From positions 462,170 to 526,169 of the forward strand of contig NZ_JAMTCO010000005.1 of the NCBI RefSeq assembly GCF_024171925.1: DNA of 64,000 nucleotides, read 5' to 3'. Under the pieces are notes generated by a model that made no database searches, was not told where the DNA came from, and saw only the letters and a program-made list of their open reading frames with translations. This document shows positions 34,370 through 45,297 of the stretch, piece after piece. How positions within the stretch are numbered: position 1 is the stretch's first letter; each line of letters starts with the position of its first letter. The DNA comes from Actinokineospora diospyrosa (GTDB lineage: Bacteria > Actinomycetota > Actinomycetes > Mycobacteriales > Pseudonocardiaceae). The translations under genes were made by a program, and so were the position numbers.

Positions 34370-36124
34370 CTAGAGCCCGAGGTCGCCCTCGAACGCGCCC
34401 TCTTCCAGGCGGTTCTTCACCGCGGTGAGGAACCGGCCCGCGTCGGCGCCGTCGACCAGGCGGTGGTCGTAGGTCAGCGCCAGGTAGACCATCGAGCGGA
34501 TCGCGATCGTGTCGTCGCCGACCGAGTCGGTCACCACGACCGGCCGCTTCACGACCAGGCCGACCCCCAGGATCGCCACCTGCGGCAGCTGGATGATCGG
34601 GGTGTCGAACAGCGCGCCCTGGCTGCCCAGGTTGGTCAGGTTGAACGTCGCCCCGAACAGCTCGTCCGGGGTGACCTTGTTCGCCCTGGTGCGCCCGGCG
34701 AGGTCGGCGATCTTGTGCGAGAGCCCGCTGATGCTCAGGTCACCCGCGTCGCGGATGGCCGGGGTGAGCAGGCCGCGCTCGGTGTCCACCGCGATGCCCA
34801 GGTGCTCGGCGCCGTGGTAGGTGACCTCGTTGGTCTCGTCGTTGATCGAGGCGTTGAGCTTCGGGTGCTGCTTGAGCGCCTCGACCGCGGCCTTGGCGAA
34901 GAACGGCAGGAACGTCAGCTTGACGCCCTCGCGCTGCTCGAACGCCGACTTGGACTTGGCCCGCAGCTTGGCGATGCGGGTCACGTCGACCTCGATCACC
35001 TGGGTCAGCTGGGCGGCGGTCTGCAGCGACTCGACCATCCGGCGCGACACGGTCTGGCGCAGGCGGGTCAGCTTCTGCGTGGTGCCGCGCAGCGACGCGT
35101 CCGCGCCGGGTGCCGGGGTCGGCGCCTTGGCGGCCGCAGCGGGCGCCGGGGCGCTCTGCTGGGGGGCGGGAGCGGGGGCCTTCTTGGCCTCCGCGGCGGC
35201 GAGCACGTCCTGCTTGCGGATGCGGCCACCGACACCGGTGCCGGTCAGCCCGGACAGCTCGATGCCGTGCTCCGCGGCCAGCTTGCGCACCAGCGGCGTC
35301 ACGTAAGGCGAGCCGTTGGTCGACGAGTCCTGCTTCGGCGCTTCCTGGCGAGGAGCCTCCTGGCGCGGGGCCGGGGCCTGCTCCTGCTTCGGAGCCTCAG
35401 CCTGCGGAGCCTCCTGCTTGGGCGCCTCCGCCTTGGGGGCCTCCTGCTTCGGGGCCTCCGCCTTCGGGGGCTCGGGGGCCTGCTCCTGCGGTGCGGGCGC
35501 GCTGCCCGCCTCACCGATCACGGCGAGCTTGCCGCCGACCTCGACGGTGGCGTCCTCACCGGCGCTGATCTCCAGCAGGGTGCCCGCGACCGGCGACGGG
35601 ATCTCGGTGTCGACCTTGTCGGTGGACACCTCCACCAGCGGCTCGTCGACCTCGACGGAGTCGCCGACCTGCTTGAGCCAGCGGGTGACGGTGCCCTCGG
35701 TGACGCTCTCGCCCAGCGCGGGCATGGTCACGTCGGTGCCCTTGCCGCTACCGCCGCGCGGCGCGTCGGCCGAGGGCTGCGGGCCGGGGGCCGCCGCTTC
35801 CTGCTGCTCGGGCTCCGGCTCGGGCGCCTGCTCCTCAGCGGCCCCCGAGTCCGCGGAACCCGAGTCGTCGGACCCCGAGTCCGCGGAGCCGTCGCCGATG
35901 ACGGCCAGCTGCCCGCCGACCGCCACGGTCTCGTCCTCGGCGGCCACGATCTTCTGCAGCACACCCGCGACCGGCGAGGGGATCTCGGTGTCGACCTTGT
36001 CGGTGGACACCTCGACCAACGGCTCGTCGAGTTCGACGGTGTCGCCCTCCTGCTTGAGCCAGCGGGTGACGGTGCCCTCGGTGACGCTCTCACCGAGGGC
36101 GGGCATCTCAACGGAGAACGCCAT
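34370..36124 (-). CDS. sucB: 2-oxoacid dehydrogenase E2, dihydrolipoyl acyltransferase with two lipoyl domains
   Basis: A 584-aa core of pyruvate/2-oxoglutarate dehydrogenase. Two lipoyl domains (~2-78 and ~130-205) each with the lipoylated Lys in [14 protein letters not shown]; Ala/Pro/Glu-rich linkers with [10 protein letters not shown] repeats; an E3-binding segment [33 protein letters not shown] (~residues 270-305); and a catalytic domain ending in [19 protein letters not shown] (HxxxDG). In actinobacteria this protein (also called DlaT) can serve PDH as the partner of AceE. ATG 36124. Downstream of lpdA on the same strand. Confidence 0.95.
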   Translation of the reverse strand: MAFSVEMPALGESVTEGTVTRWLKQEGDTVELDEPLVEVSTDKVDTEIPSPVAGVLQKIVAAEDETVAVGGQLAVIGDGSADSGSDDSGSADSGAAEEQAPEPEPEQQEAAAPGPQPSADAPRGGSGKGTDVTMPALGESVTEGTVTRWLKQVGDSVEVDEPLVEVSTDKVDTEIPSPVAGTLLEISAGEDATVEVGGKLAVIGEAGSAPAPQEQAPEPPKAEAPKQEAPKAEAPKQEAPQAEAPKQEQAPAPRQEAPRQEAPKQDSSTNGSPYVTPLVRKLAAEHGIELSGLTGTGVGGRIRKQDVLAAAEAKKAPAPAPQQSAPAPAAAAKAPTPAPGADASLRGTTQKLTRLRQTVSRRMVESLQTAAQLTQVIEVDVTRIAKLRAKSKSAFEQREGVKLTFLPFFAKAAVEALKQHPKLNASINDETNEVTYHGAEHLGIAVDTERGLLTPAIRDAGDLSISGLSHKIADLAGRTRANKVTPDELFGATFNLTNLGSQGALFDTPIIQLPQVAILGVGLVVKRPVVVTDSVGDDTIAIRSMVYLALTYDHRLVDGADAGRFLTAVKNRLEEGAFEGDLGL

Positions 36125-36190
36125 GGTTGTTCAGACTCCTCGTGCTTGCTGCTCGGCTGACGGGTGGGTTGGGGCTGAGCCGTCCACGCC

Positions 36191-37561
36191 TCAGCCGTGC
36201 ACGTGCAGGGGCTTGCCCGCGAGGGCGAGGAACGCCTCGCCGAGGGACTCGTTCTGGGTGGGGTGGGCGTGCACCAGCGGGGCGACGTCCTCGGGGGTGG
36301 CCTCCCAGCTGTAGATCAGCTGCGCCTCGCCGATGAGCTCGCCGACCCGCTCGCCGACCAGGGTGATCCCGACCACCGGGCCCTCGGGCGACTTGACCAG
36401 CTTCACCCCGCCGCTGGTCTTGAGGATCTGGCTCTTGCCGTTGCCCGACAGCGCGTACACCAGGGTCTCGGCCGAGCCGTACTTCTCCTTGGCCTGCGCC
36501 TCGGTCAGGCCGACGGAGGCGACCTCGGGCTTGCAGTAGGTGACCCGGGGGATGCCCGCCTCGTCGATCACCTTCGGGTTCTGGCCCGCGATGTCCTCGG
36601 CGATGAAGATGCCCTGCTGGAAGCCGCGGTGCGCCAGCTGCAGGCCGGGCACCAGGTCGCCGACGGCGTAGACGCCGGGCAGGTTGGTGCGCAGCCGCTC
36701 GTCGGTGAGCACGAAGCCGCGCTCGAGGTTGAGACCGGCCTCCTCGAAGCCGTGGCCCGCGCTGTTGGGGCCGCGGCCGACCGCGACCAGCAGCAGGTCG
36801 GCCTCCAGGCTCTCGCCGGACTCCAGGCTGACCGAGACACCGGACCCGTCCTGGGTGGCGCCGGTGAAGCGGACCCCGGTCTTGAACTTAATCCCGCGCT
36901 TGCGGAACGCGCGCTCCAGCTGCTTGGAGGCCCACTCGTCCTCGGCGGGCACCAGCCGGGGCAGCGCCTCGACGATGGTCACCTCGGCGCCGAAGGAGCG
37001 CCACACGCTGGCGAACTCCACGCCGATCACGCCGCCGCCGAGCACGACGACCTTCTGCGGCACGTAGTCCAGGTTCAGCGCCTGGTCGCTGGTGATGATC
37101 CGGCCGCCGATCTCCAGGCCGGGCAGCGAGCGCGCGTAGGAGCCGGTGGCGAGCACCACGTTCTTGCCGGTGTAGCGGGTGCCGTCGACCTCGACGGAGT
37201 TCGGGCCCACGAAGCGCCCGGTGCCCTCGACGACGGTCACCTTATTCGCTTTAAAGAGGCCCTGGAGTCCCTTGTACAGACCGGCGACGACACCGTCCTT
37301 GTAGGAATTGACGCCGTGGATGTCGATGCCCTCGAGGGAGGATTTCACCCCGAACTGATCGCCCTCGCGCGCGTTGTCAGCGACCTCGGCGGCGTGCAGC
37401 AGGGCCTTGGTCGGGATGCAACCCCGGTGCAGGCAGGTGCCTCCGACCTTGTCCTTCTCCACCAGGATGACCGAGAGTCCGAGCTCTGCGGCGCGGAACG
37501 CGCAGGCATAGCCACCGGACCCGCCACCCAGGATCACAAGGTCAGCGGAGGTGTCAGTCAC
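36191..37561 (-). CDS. lpdA: dihydrolipoyl dehydrogenase (E3)
   Basis: A 456-aa flavoprotein re-oxidising dihydrolipoamide with NAD. FAD-binding ILGGGSGGYACAFRAAELG, redox pair GGTCLHRGCIPTKALL, NAD-binding VVLGGGVIGVEFASVW, FAD motif YAVGDLVPGLQLAHRG, and the C-terminal HAHPTQNE catalytic His. GTG 37561 with GAGGAGATCC upstream. It precedes sucB by 66 bases, so the E3-E2 genes are an operon. Confidence 0.96.
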   Translation of the reverse strand: MTDTSADLVILGGGSGGYACAFRAAELGLSVILVEKDKVGGTCLHRGCIPTKALLHAAEVADNAREGDQFGVKSSLEGIDIHGVNSYKDGVVAGLYKGLQGLFKANKVTVVEGTGRFVGPNSVEVDGTRYTGKNVVLATGSYARSLPGLEIGGRIITSDQALNLDYVPQKVVVLGGGVIGVEFASVWRSFGAEVTIVEALPRLVPAEDEWASKQLERAFRKRGIKFKTGVRFTGATQDGSGVSVSLESGESLEADLLLVAVGRGPNSAGHGFEEAGLNLERGFVLTDERLRTNLPGVYAVGDLVPGLQLAHRGFQQGIFIAEDIAGQNPKVIDEAGIPRVTYCKPEVASVGLTEAQAKEKYGSAETLVYALSGNGKSQILKTSGGVKLVKSPEGPVVGITLVGERVGELIGEAQLIYSWEATPEDVAPLVHAHPTQNESLGEAFLALAGKPLHVHG

Positions 37562-37771
37562 GGGATCTCCTCGACGAGCGACAGCGACAGATTTGCCGGT
37601 GCGTGGCGCGGTCGCGGACCCCACCAGCCACCACAAGACATCTTGTCACTACGCGAGGCGCGCCTGCGAGGTGGCCGGGGTGTGCGGGCCCCCTGTTCGG
37701 GTTACCCACCGGTACCCCGATCGGGGTCGGGGACAATGGGGGTAGCGGACCGGATACCGGAGGTGGCACAG

Positions 37772-38098
37772 GTGGGTCTGTTCGACTCGCTTCGCAGGAA
37801 GCAGAAGCCGGGTGTACTGCGCTCGGCGAGCAAGCAGGACACCACTCACCTGGACGAGTGGGCTGGTAGCAGGCACGGAGTGGAGGCCTATGTCGAGCCG
37901 AGGACGAACGTGACGGACACGACTGTGGTCCTCGTCGCCCACGACGGCGAGTGGACCCGGCGGCGCATCGCCGACTTCGACGCGGCGATGGAGTTCGGCA
38001 AGAAGCGCGGCATCCCCGTCTACGAGGTCGCCCGGGTCGGTTACCCGAAGCGGATGCGCGACTACATGGCGCGGCAGAAGCGCGAAGGCAAAGGCTGA
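37772..38098 (+). CDS. conserved actinobacterial small protein beside lpdA
   Basis: A 108-aa soluble protein (GLFDSLRRKQKPGVLRSASKQDTTHLDEW...VVLVAHDGEWTRRRI...GIPVYEVARVGYPKRMRDY). GTG 37772 sits eight bases after GGAGG (37759-37763). I recognise it only as a conserved companion of this region often called oxidoreductase; there is no cofactor motif to justify that. Convergent with pepA. Confidence 0.75.
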   Translation: MGLFDSLRRKQKPGVLRSASKQDTTHLDEWAGSRHGVEAYVEPRTNVTDTTVVLVAHDGEWTRRRIADFDAAMEFGKKRGIPVYEVARVGYPKRMRDYMARQKREGKG

Positions 38099-38122
38099 GG
38101 GTGGGGTGCGCGCACCCCACCC
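38099..38122. terminator. Perfect palindromic terminator between convergent genes
   Basis: GGGTGGGGTGCG (38099-38110) is followed at once by its reverse complement (38111-38122); the hairpin would open a few central bases. Located between two convergent stop codons. Confidence 0.7.
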
Positions 38123-38191
38123 CCGAGTGGTCCTCACCCCGCTGGGGCCGGTCGTGACCGACCCGAGCGGGTTCGCCTCCGCGCCGGTCGA

Positions 38192-39688
38192 TCAGCCGTT
38201 CTCGGCGATGTCGGCCAGCACCGCGGCCAGGGTGCGCACCGGCACGCCCGTGCCGCCCTTGTGCGTGTAGCCGTAGGGGCCGCCCGTGTTGTACGACGGG
38301 CCCGCGATGTCGATGTGCGCCCACGGCAGGCCCTCGGGCACGAACTCGCCGAGGAAGATCGCCGCGGCCAGCATGCCGCCCCAGCGGTGCCCGGTGACGT
38401 TGGCCAGGTCGGCCAGCCGCGAGTCCAGGTCCGCGCGCAGCTCCTCCGGCAGCGGCATCGCCCAGCCGCCCTCGCCGGTCGCCCTGGCGATCTCGGCCAC
38501 CCGGTCGCGGAACTCGTCGGAGCCCATCACGCCCGCGGTGCGGTTGCCCAGCGAGATCGGCTGCGCCCCGGTCAGCGTGGAGGTCTCGATCAGGTAGTCC
38601 GGGGCGTCCTCGACCGCGCGCACGATGGCGTCGGCCAGGATCAGGCGGCCCTCGGCGTCGGTGTTGAGCACCTCGACGGTCTTGCCGCCGTACATGGTCA
38701 GCACGTCGCCGGGGCGGTAGGCGTCACCGGAGGGCATGTTCTCGGCCATCGGCACGGTCGCGGTGATGTGCAGCGGGTACTTGAGCTTCGCCGCCAGCAC
38801 GACGGTGGCGATGACCGCCGCCGCGCCGCCCATGTCGGAGCTCATGACCTCCATGTTGGGCGCGGGCTTGATCGAGATGCCGCCGGTGTCGAAGGTGATG
38901 CCCTTGCCGATCAGGGCGACCTTCTTGCGCGCCTTCGGGCCCTTGTAGGTGATCCGCACCAGCCGCGGCTGGCGGGTCGAGCCGCCGCCGACGCCCAGGA
39001 TGCCGCCGAAGGCGCCCTTGCGCAGCGCCTTCTCGTCGAGCACCTCGACCTCGAGGCCGTTCTCCTTGGCCAGCGCGGCCGCGCGCTCGGCGAACGAGGC
39101 CGGGTACAGGTCGTTGGGCGGGGTGTTGACCAGGTCGCGGGTCGCGGTGACGGCCTCGGCGATCGCGGTGGCCGCCTTCAGCGTCGCGCGGTGCTCCTTG
39201 GTGGTGCCCTCGGTCGGCGCGGCGAAGTCCACCTTGGCCAGTTCGCTACCCGCCGACTCGGACTTGTAGGTGGCGAAGGAGTAGGCGCCGAGCACGGTGC
39301 CCTCGACGGCCGCCTGCAGGTCCACAGTGGACAGCGTGTTCACCAGGTGCTTGCTCGAGGTGAGCGCGCGGGCGGCTGCGCCGGAAGCCCGGCGCACCTG
39401 CTCGGCGGTGATCTCGCCGTCGGCGCCGGTCTTGCCCAGGCCCGCGGCGACGACCAAGCGCGCCTTGAGCTTGCCCAGCGTCGGGACCTTGACGACCTCG
39501 TCCAGCTTGCCGGTCGCGCCGAGCGCGCCGAGCACCTCGGCCAGGGTGCCCCCGAACGCCGCGTCCACCGCGTCGGCGCCCGCCGCCAGCGCGGCACCGG
39601 AGCCGTTCTGGACGATGCCGACCACGATGGCGTCGACGGGGGCCTCGGATACCGGTGTGGTGGCCAGGGCCAACTTGGGGGCGGTCAC
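38192..39688 (-). CDS. pepA: leucyl aminopeptidase (M17)
   Basis: A 498-aa two-metal cytosolic aminopeptidase. C-terminal M17 signature [13 protein letters not shown], metal/active-site residues in [15 protein letters not shown] and [10 protein letters not shown], and a [12 protein letters not shown] lead-in. GTG 39688 is preceded by GAGGAG eight bases upstream; the longer frame to 39817 is not family-like. In the mycobacterial neighbourhood pepB stands here too. Confidence 0.95.
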   Translation of the reverse strand: MTAPKLALATTPVSEAPVDAIVVGIVQNGSGAALAAGADAVDAAFGGTLAEVLGALGATGKLDEVVKVPTLGKLKARLVVAAGLGKTGADGEITAEQVRRASGAAARALTSSKHLVNTLSTVDLQAAVEGTVLGAYSFATYKSESAGSELAKVDFAAPTEGTTKEHRATLKAATAIAEAVTATRDLVNTPPNDLYPASFAERAAALAKENGLEVEVLDEKALRKGAFGGILGVGGGSTRQPRLVRITYKGPKARKKVALIGKGITFDTGGISIKPAPNMEVMSSDMGGAAAVIATVVLAAKLKYPLHITATVPMAENMPSGDAYRPGDVLTMYGGKTVEVLNTDAEGRLILADAIVRAVEDAPDYLIETSTLTGAQPISLGNRTAGVMGSDEFRDRVAEIARATGEGGWAMPLPEELRADLDSRLADLANVTGHRWGGMLAAAIFLGEFVPEGLPWAHIDIAGPSYNTGGPYGYTHKGGTGVPVRTLAAVLADIAENG

Positions 39689-39859
39689 AGGTGTACTCCT
39701 CGGATGTCGCTCGGGTGACCCGGCCGCCGGAGTCCTCGTGGGACCGGCGCGGACCTGGTCTGGGGGCCCTGATGGCCAGGTAATGACGCATGCTAACGAG
39801 TTGGTCGCGGCTTTCAACCAGAGGTCGGATGGAGAAACCGGTACCGGTCTGGCACGGTT

Positions 39860-41068
39860 GTGCCCGTGACAGCGATGGGACAGGCCCGCGGCGCCACCTG
39901 GGCTAGGGTGCCCGCCGCCGCGGCGGTGGCGCTGGGTGCGGGCGCCCTGCTGACCAGCGGGCCCGCCGCCGCTGCCGCCGGGTGGTGGTCGGTGGCCGGG
40001 TTGGCGCTGGCCGGGCTTGTGGCCCTGCTGACCGCGGTGTCGCTAGCCGATCTTGCCGCCCAGTCTTGCCTCACCGGCGTTTCCGCGCATGTCAGAACCC
40101 GACTGGGTGTCCTGCCCGGCCGCTTCGCTGGCGTGCTCGACATCGGCGGCCGGGTGGTCGGCGCCGCTGCCGTGGCCGGTGCCGTCGGCGCCTACCTGTG
40201 GCCCGCGCAGCCGAAAGTGGCCGCGATCGGGGTGCTGGTCTGCGTGGCGGGGCTCGCGCTGGGGCGGGTGCGCTTCAGCGGGCCGTCGCGGTGGGTGATC
40301 GTCGGTGTGACGATGGTCACTGTCGCGGTGTTCGTGACAACCGGGTTGGCCATCGAGCCCGTCCGCCAAGCCGTCGACGCGGTCGCCGACGCCCCCGGTG
40401 CGAACGACGCGACCGGGATCCTCGCCGCCGCGGGCGTGTTCTTCTTCGGCTTCCTCGGCGTGGAGCGGGCTGTCGGGCCGCGAGCCAGGACCGGGCTCGT
40501 CACCGTCCTGGTGGTCGCCGTGGCCTCCCTGCTCGTGTTCGTCACCGCCCTGCGGCAACTCGGCGGCCCCCGGCTCGCCCTGTCACCCACTCCGTTGCGT
40601 GACGCGCTGGCCGCCGCCGACGGTGCCGCGATCGACCCGGCGCTGACCGTCGGTCTCGCCGTCGGCGGGTTGCTCGCGGTCCGCTCGCTGCTCGCGGGCG
40701 CGGGCGCCGGGCTCACCGACCTCGCCGAGGCCGGGGAACTGCCCGCCGCCGCGACGGTTCACCGGCACCTGATCACCGCCGTCGCCGCCGCCGCGGTGGC
40801 GCTGATGGTCGACCCCACCACCGCGGTGGCCATCGCGGCCACGCTCCTGCTCGGGTCCGCGGCCTTCCTCAACTCCGCCGCGCGCACCCTGTGCCGGGAG
40901 CAGCGCTCGTCCTGGGTGCCCACCGGCTGCTGCGGTCTGGCGCTGAGCGTGGTGGTCGGTGTCAACATCTCGACCGGCTCGTTGCTCGCCGCCGTGGTGG
41001 TCCTCGGGGTGGGCACCGGACTGTGTACGTTGCGTGTCCGCCGGGTGCGTTCAGACACGCCCGGGTGA
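39860..41068 (+). CDS. APC-superfamily-like membrane protein
   Basis: A 402-aa very hydrophobic protein with about ten to twelve membrane segments. The pattern ([21 protein letters not shown], later [18 protein letters not shown]) recalls amino-acid permeases with FxGFExxxxxAEE-type helices, but the key substrate motif is degenerate. GTG 39860 or 39866. Possibly a permease or a degraded member; substrate unknown. Confidence 0.7.
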   Translation: MPVTAMGQARGATWARVPAAAAVALGAGALLTSGPAAAAAGWWSVAGLALAGLVALLTAVSLADLAAQSCLTGVSAHVRTRLGVLPGRFAGVLDIGGRVVGAAAVAGAVGAYLWPAQPKVAAIGVLVCVAGLALGRVRFSGPSRWVIVGVTMVTVAVFVTTGLAIEPVRQAVDAVADAPGANDATGILAAAGVFFFGFLGVERAVGPRARTGLVTVLVVAVASLLVFVTALRQLGGPRLALSPTPLRDALAAADGAAIDPALTVGLAVGGLLAVRSLLAGAGAGLTDLAEAGELPAAATVHRHLITAVAAAAVALMVDPTTAVAIAATLLLGSAAFLNSAARTLCREQRSSWVPTGCCGLALSVVVGVNISTGSLLAAVVVLGVGTGLCTLRVRRVRSDTPG

Positions 41069-41143
41069 CCTCTGGGTAGTCGGACGTCCGAGTGTCGGGA
41101 TAGCCGGTTCTCCACCTGCTCATCAGCGGATACTGTGCCTCGT

Positions 41144-42244
41144 ATGACGCCTACGCTGCCGTTCACGCGGACCCCGAACCCAGACCCGGCGACCCCGGAG
41201 CGGGTTGCGGAGGTACTCGCCAGGCCGGGCTTCGGGCAGTTCTTCACCGACCACATGGTGACCATCAAGCACACCCGCGACCTGGGGTGGCACGACGCCA
41301 AGGTCGAGCCGTACCGGCCGATCTCCTTGGACCCCTCCGCGATGGTGCTGCACTACGGTCAGGCGATCTTCGAAGGGCTCAAGGCCTATAGGCAGCCCGA
41401 CGGCACGATCGCCTCCTTCCGCCCCGAGGCCAACGCCGCTCGCTTCAACGCCTCCGCCCGCCGCATCGCGATGCCCGAGCTGCCCGAGGACCTGTTCCTC
41501 GAGTCGCTGCGCGAGCTGGTCGCCGCGGACGCCCGCTGGGTGCCCGAGCAGGCCGAGGAGTCGCTCTACCTGCGGCCGTTCATGATCTCCACGGAGGCCG
41601 CGCTCGGCGTGCGCCCCTCCAGCGAGTACCTGTACGTGGCCATCGCCTCCCCGGCGGGCGCCTACTTCGCGGGCGGGGTCAAGCCGGTCACGGTGTGGCT
41701 GTCCACCGAGTACGTGCGCGCCTCGCCCGGCGGCACCGGCGCGGCCAAGTTCGCGGGCAACTACGCCGCGTCCCTGGTCGCCCAGGCGCAGGCGGCGGAG
41801 AAGGGCTGCGACCAGGTCGTGTGGCTCGACGCCGTGGAGCGCCGCTGGGTCGAGGAGATGGGCGGCATGAACCTGTTCTTCGTGCTGGGTTCCGGCGCCG
41901 ACGCCAGGGTCGTCACCCCGGAGCTGTCCGGCGCGCTGCTGCCCGGCATCACCCGCGACTCGCTGCTGACGCTGGCCGCCGAGCTGGGCTACGGCATCGA
42001 GGAGCGGCGGATCTCCACCGAGGAGTGGGAGAAGAAGGCCGAGTCCGGCGAGCTCACCGAGGTGTTCGCCTGCGGCACCGCCGCCGTGATCACCCCCGTC
42101 GGCCACGTGAAGCACGCCGAGGGCGACTTCGCGATCAGCGGCGGTGAGACCGGCCCGGTCACCACGCAACTGCGCGAGACCCTGACCCGGTTGCAGCGCG
42201 GCGAGACCACCGACACCCGGGGCTGGCTCACCACCCTCGCCTGA
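41144..42244 (+). CDS. ilvE: branched-chain amino-acid aminotransferase
   Basis: A 366-aa PLP (class IV) transaminase for Leu/Ile/Val. [27 protein letters not shown], and the PLP Lys in [25 protein letters not shown] and [13 protein letters not shown] complete the signature. ATG 41144 is chosen over GTG 41135. Followed by a T-tailed terminator shared with cobT. Confidence 0.96.
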   Translation: MTPTLPFTRTPNPDPATPERVAEVLARPGFGQFFTDHMVTIKHTRDLGWHDAKVEPYRPISLDPSAMVLHYGQAIFEGLKAYRQPDGTIASFRPEANAARFNASARRIAMPELPEDLFLESLRELVAADARWVPEQAEESLYLRPFMISTEAALGVRPSSEYLYVAIASPAGAYFAGGVKPVTVWLSTEYVRASPGGTGAAKFAGNYAASLVAQAQAAEKGCDQVVWLDAVERRWVEEMGGMNLFFVLGSGADARVVTPELSGALLPGITRDSLLTLAAELGYGIEERRISTEEWEKKAESGELTEVFACGTAAVITPVGHVKHAEGDFAISGGETGPVTTQLRETLTRLQRGETTDTRGWLTTLA

Positions 42245-42262
42245 CCGGTAGACCTGACTGGG

Positions 42263-42305
42263 ACGCGCCCCTCATATCTAGCGAGGGGCGCGTTTCTCTC
42301 TCTTA
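42263..42305. terminator. Intrinsic terminator between ilvE and cobT
   Basis: ACGCGCCCCTC (42263-42273) pairs with GAGGGGCGCGT (42283-42293) and is followed by TTCTCTCTCTT on the plus strand. It is the most classical terminator in the window, serving ilvE; the hairpin can also end cobT. Confidence 0.85.
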
Positions 42306-43403
42306 GCGCCAGCCGCCGTTGCGACCGTTGACGTCAACAGTGGCAGGTAGGCGAATCTCGCCTTCGGTGACGCCCGCGTCCCCAAAGGTCGCCATCTCCG
42401 CGAGCACCCTGGCGGCCATGGTCACCAGCGGTAGGGCCGCCACGGCTCCGGTGCCCTCGCCGAGGCGCAGGTCCAGGTTCAGGATCGGCGTCAGGTTGAG
42501 CTGCTCCAAGACGAGCGTGTGCGCGGGCTCGACCGACTTGTGGCCCGCCACCCACCACTCCGAGGCCCCCGGCGCCAACTCCTCCGCCACCAGCGCCGCG
42601 GCGCCGCTGACCAGGCCGTCGAGGATCACCGGGGTCTTGCGGACGGCGGCCTGGGCGAGGAACGCAGCCATGGCGGCGATGTCCGCGCCACCGACCGTGC
42701 GCAGCAGCGCCACCGGGTTCGCGCTGACCCGCCGCGCCCGGCGCAGCCCGTCGCGGACCGCCACCGCCTTGCGCATCCAGGTCTGGTCGTCGATGCCGGT
42801 GCCGCGACCGACCACGGCCACCGGCTCCGCCCCGGCCAGCGCGGCGATGATGATCGACGCAGGCGTGGTGTTGCCGATCCCCATGTCCCCGGCGACCAGC
42901 AGGTCCGCGCCGCCGTCGACCTCCTCGTCGGCGATGGCCCGCCCGGCGGCGATCGCGGCGTAGACCTCGTTGTCGGTCAGCGCGTCGGTCCGGTCGATCG
43001 ACCCGGACGCCCGGCGGACCTTGTGCGCGGTCACCTGCTCGGGGAACTCGGCGTCGGTGTCGACCCCCAGGTCGAGCACCCGCACGGTCGCGCCAGCGGC
43101 GGCCGCCATCACGTTGATCGCGGCGCCGCCGGTCAGGAAGTTCGCGACCATCTGGCCGGTCACCTCCGCCGGGAACGCCGACACCCCGTTCGCCGCGACG
43201 CCGTGGTCACCGGCGAACACGACGACTCGCGGCCGGGTGAACGGCCTGGGCGGGCACTGCCCCTGGCAGGCCGCGACCCACACGCCCAACTCCTCCAGGC
43301 GCCCGAGCGACCCGGCGGGCTTGGTGAGCGTCAAGTGGCGCGCCACAGCCTCCCGGTGCGCCTGCGCGTCCGGGGTCGGGATGTGGGGGAACTCGGTGCT
43401 CAC
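42303..43403 (-). CDS. cobT: nicotinate-nucleotide-dimethylbenzimidazole phosphoribosyltransferase
   Basis: Makes alpha-ribazole phosphate for cobalamin's lower ligand. 366 aa with [41 protein letters not shown] and the C-terminal [18 protein letters not shown] containing the catalytic Glu. GTG 43403 with GGAGG seven bases upstream. Relevant to the methylmalonyl-CoA genes at 55-57 kb, whose mutase needs B12. No B12 riboswitch seen. Confidence 0.96.
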   Translation of the reverse strand: MSTEFPHIPTPDAQAHREAVARHLTLTKPAGSLGRLEELGVWVAACQGQCPPRPFTRPRVVVFAGDHGVAANGVSAFPAEVTGQMVANFLTGGAAINVMAAAAGATVRVLDLGVDTDAEFPEQVTAHKVRRASGSIDRTDALTDNEVYAAIAAGRAIADEEVDGGADLLVAGDMGIGNTTPASIIIAALAGAEPVAVVGRGTGIDDQTWMRKAVAVRDGLRRARRVSANPVALLRTVGGADIAAMAAFLAQAAVRKTPVILDGLVSGAAALVAEELAPGASEWWVAGHKSVEPAHTLVLEQLNLTPILNLDLRLGEGTGAVAALPLVTMAARVLAEMATFGDAGVTEGEIRLPATVDVNGRNGGWR

Positions 43404-43488
43404 CTGCTACCTCCGTGGTTGAGGGGCCTGCCCGGTAGAGCCTGCCAGAGTGGACCGGACCGACCACAGCCTGGGCTACCGTGATCGC

Positions 43489-43689
43489 GTGACTTTCCGC
43501 TGGCGCTACGAGGACGAATCGGGCCGACCGGTCACCGGGCCCGAACTGGGCTTCCCCGACCAGGACGCCGCCGAGTCCTGGTTCGGCGACGCCTGGCCCG
43601 CCCTGCTCGACGCGGGCGTGCACCAGGTCGTCCTGCTCGACGACGCGGACGAGGTCTACGGCCCGATGAGCCTGCGGCCCCCCGCCTGA
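43489..43689 (+). CDS. conserved small protein (66 aa)
   Basis: Sequence TFRWRYEDESGRPVTGPELGFPDQDAAESWFGDAWPALLDAGVHQVVLLDDADEVYGPM is a compact alpha/beta-like protein conserved in actinobacteria as a hypothetical. GTG 43489 chosen because the sequence before it (from 43450) is non-family. Divergent from cobT. Confidence 0.72.
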   Translation: MTFRWRYEDESGRPVTGPELGFPDQDAAESWFGDAWPALLDAGVHQVVLLDDADEVYGPMSLRPPA

Positions 43690-43760
43690 GGCCGGGGCTT
43701 GGCCTGCAAGGGGTGGGACGACAACCGGTCTTAACCCCGCCTCGCCTAACCTGGTGACCC

Positions 43761-44048
43761 GTGCCGCGTCGCAACAAGATCCGCCGGGATGACGAGCCGC
43801 GCCCCCTCGGCGGCGGGCTGGGCAGCCAGCGGGTGGAGTCCGGGTCCGACGGCGACTGGCAGGTCCGGCACATCCCCGGCGCGCAGGCCACCAAGACCTA
43901 CCGCTGCCCCGGCTGCGACCACGAGATCCAGCCCGGCACGCCGCACCTGGTGGCGTGGCCCGCGCAGGAGTACGGCACCGTCGAGGACCGCAGGCACTGG
44001 CACCCGCACTGCTGGAACTCCCGCAAGCGCCGCCCCCGGAGGTTCTGA
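43761..44048 (+). CDS. zinc-ribbon-like small protein (95 aa)
   Basis: Basic protein with a likely zinc site: CPGCDHEI (CxxC), then a His/Cys cluster HWHPHCW. The N-terminus PRRNKIRRDDEPRPLGGG and C-terminus RKRRPRRF are rich in Arg. Often auto-annotated ATP/GTP-binding without a P-loop; none is visible here. GTG 43761. One base separates it from the hydrolase gene downstream, so the two are co-transcribed. Confidence 0.78.
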   Translation: MPRRNKIRRDDEPRPLGGGLGSQRVESGSDGDWQVRHIPGAQATKTYRCPGCDHEIQPGTPHLVAWPAQEYGTVEDRRHWHPHCWNSRKRRPRRF

Positions 44049-44049
44049 C

Positions 44050-44766
44050 GTGACCAGGATCGGCCCCAACACGCTCCTGCCCGCCCGCCGCCGCTCGCTC
44101 ACGCTGACCACCGCGGACGGCGAACGCCTCGCGGCGGAGTTGGCGCTGCCCGAGGGCGAACCGCGGGCGACGGTCGTCCTCGTGCACCCGAACCCGACCG
44201 GCGGCGGGTCGATGGACACGCACGTGATCCGCAAGGCCGCCGCGCGCCTGCCCGCGCTCGCCGGGATCGCGACGCTGCGGTTCAACACCCGCGGCACGGT
44301 CAGCGAGTCCGGCGCCAGCACCGGTACCCACGACGCGGGGGTCGCCGAGGCGCACGACCTCGCCGCCGCGGTGGCCGCCGTCGCCGACCTGCCCGGGGTG
44401 TGGCTCGCGGGGTGGTCTTTCGGCACCGATGTCGTGCTCATGCACGGATCGCGCGACGACGTGCGCGGCGCGTTCCTGCTCGCCCCGACGATGCGGCGGA
44501 CCCGGCCCGAGCACCTCGCCGCGTGGGCGCGCTCGGGCAAGCCGGTCCGCTGCGTGGTCCCGGAGTTCGACGACTACCTGCGGCCGGACGCCGCCGCGGT
44601 CCGCTTCGCGGGCGTCCCGCAGGCCGAGATCATCACCTTCCCCGGTTGCAAGCACCTGTTCGTCGGGCACGCCGAGCGGGCGCTGGACTCGCTGGTCGAC
44701 CTCGTCGCCCCGGACGTGCCCACCCCGTTGCCGGGGGAGTGGCCAGATCAGACCGCCGAGGTGTAG
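44050..44766 (+). CDS. alpha/beta hydrolase
   Basis: A 238-aa alpha/beta fold protein: VVLVHPNPTGGGSMDTHV (oxyanion HPxPxxGG type), FNTRGTVSESGAS, a nucleophile-elbow-like WLAGWSFGTDV, and GCKHLFVG near the end with the expected catalytic His. The HPhPxxGGxM pattern is that of the dienelactone/CocE-like group. GTG 44050. Its 3' end overlaps the convergent GNAT gene by 19 bases. Confidence 0.82.
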   Translation: MTRIGPNTLLPARRRSLTLTTADGERLAAELALPEGEPRATVVLVHPNPTGGGSMDTHVIRKAAARLPALAGIATLRFNTRGTVSESGASTGTHDAGVAEAHDLAAAVAAVADLPGVWLAGWSFGTDVVLMHGSRDDVRGAFLLAPTMRRTRPEHLAAWARSGKPVRCVVPEFDDYLRPDAAAVRFAGVPQAEIITFPGCKHLFVGHAERALDSLVDLVAPDVPTPLPGEWPDQTAEV

Positions 44767-45245
44767 AACCGCGACAGCGCGCCGTGGTACTCCGCTTGGC
44801 GGAACTCGCGGAACCCGAGCTTGTCGGCCACCCGCCGCGCCGGTTCGTTGTCCACTGTGGTCACGATCCACACCGGCAGGTGCGCGGCGCGCGCCGCGGC
44901 CAAGTCCACAGCGGCCCGCGCCATCTCCGGCGCGAACCCCTTGCCCCACACCGGTGGCCGGAACCGGTAGTACAGGTTCAGGTACCGCGCGCCGTCGAAC
45001 TCGCTGTGCTGCACCCCGCCGAGCCCGACCGGCTCACCGCCGTGCTCGACCACCCAGTAGCCGAAGCCGTGTTCGTCCCAGTGCGCCGTCCAGGCCCGCA
45101 GGTCGCGCGCGCATTCGGCCGCGTCGGCCGGTCCGGACGGCCGGAACCGGGCCGCCGCCGGGTCCCCTTGGACCGCCAGCACGGTGGCCAGGTCCGCCGC
45201 GGTGACCGGTCGCAGGCTCAGCCGTTCGGTGCGGATAACAGGCAT
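44748..45245 (-). CDS. GNAT family N-acetyltransferase
   Basis: A 165-aa acetyltransferase of the RimJ/RimL-like type: RTERLSLRPVTAADL opening, acetyl-CoA binding PPVWGKGFAPEMARAAVD (Q/RxxGxG/A variant) and NEPARRVADKLGFRE. ATG 45245. Acceptor unknown. Confidence 0.85.
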   Translation of the reverse strand: MPVIRTERLSLRPVTAADLATVLAVQGDPAAARFRPSGPADAAECARDLRAWTAHWDEHGFGYWVVEHGGEPVGLGGVQHSEFDGARYLNLYYRFRPPVWGKGFAPEMARAAVDLAAARAAHLPVWIVTTVDNEPARRVADKLGFREFRQAEYHGALSRFYTSAV

Positions 45246-45297
45246 GGCGCCGAAGGTAGCTGGCGGGACCGACACCCGGTGCGATTCCATGGTCATC

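Noticed and set aside
39860..41068. Assignment as a specific amino-acid permease
   Set aside because: The overall helix pattern fits APC but the substrate-binding motif is degenerate.
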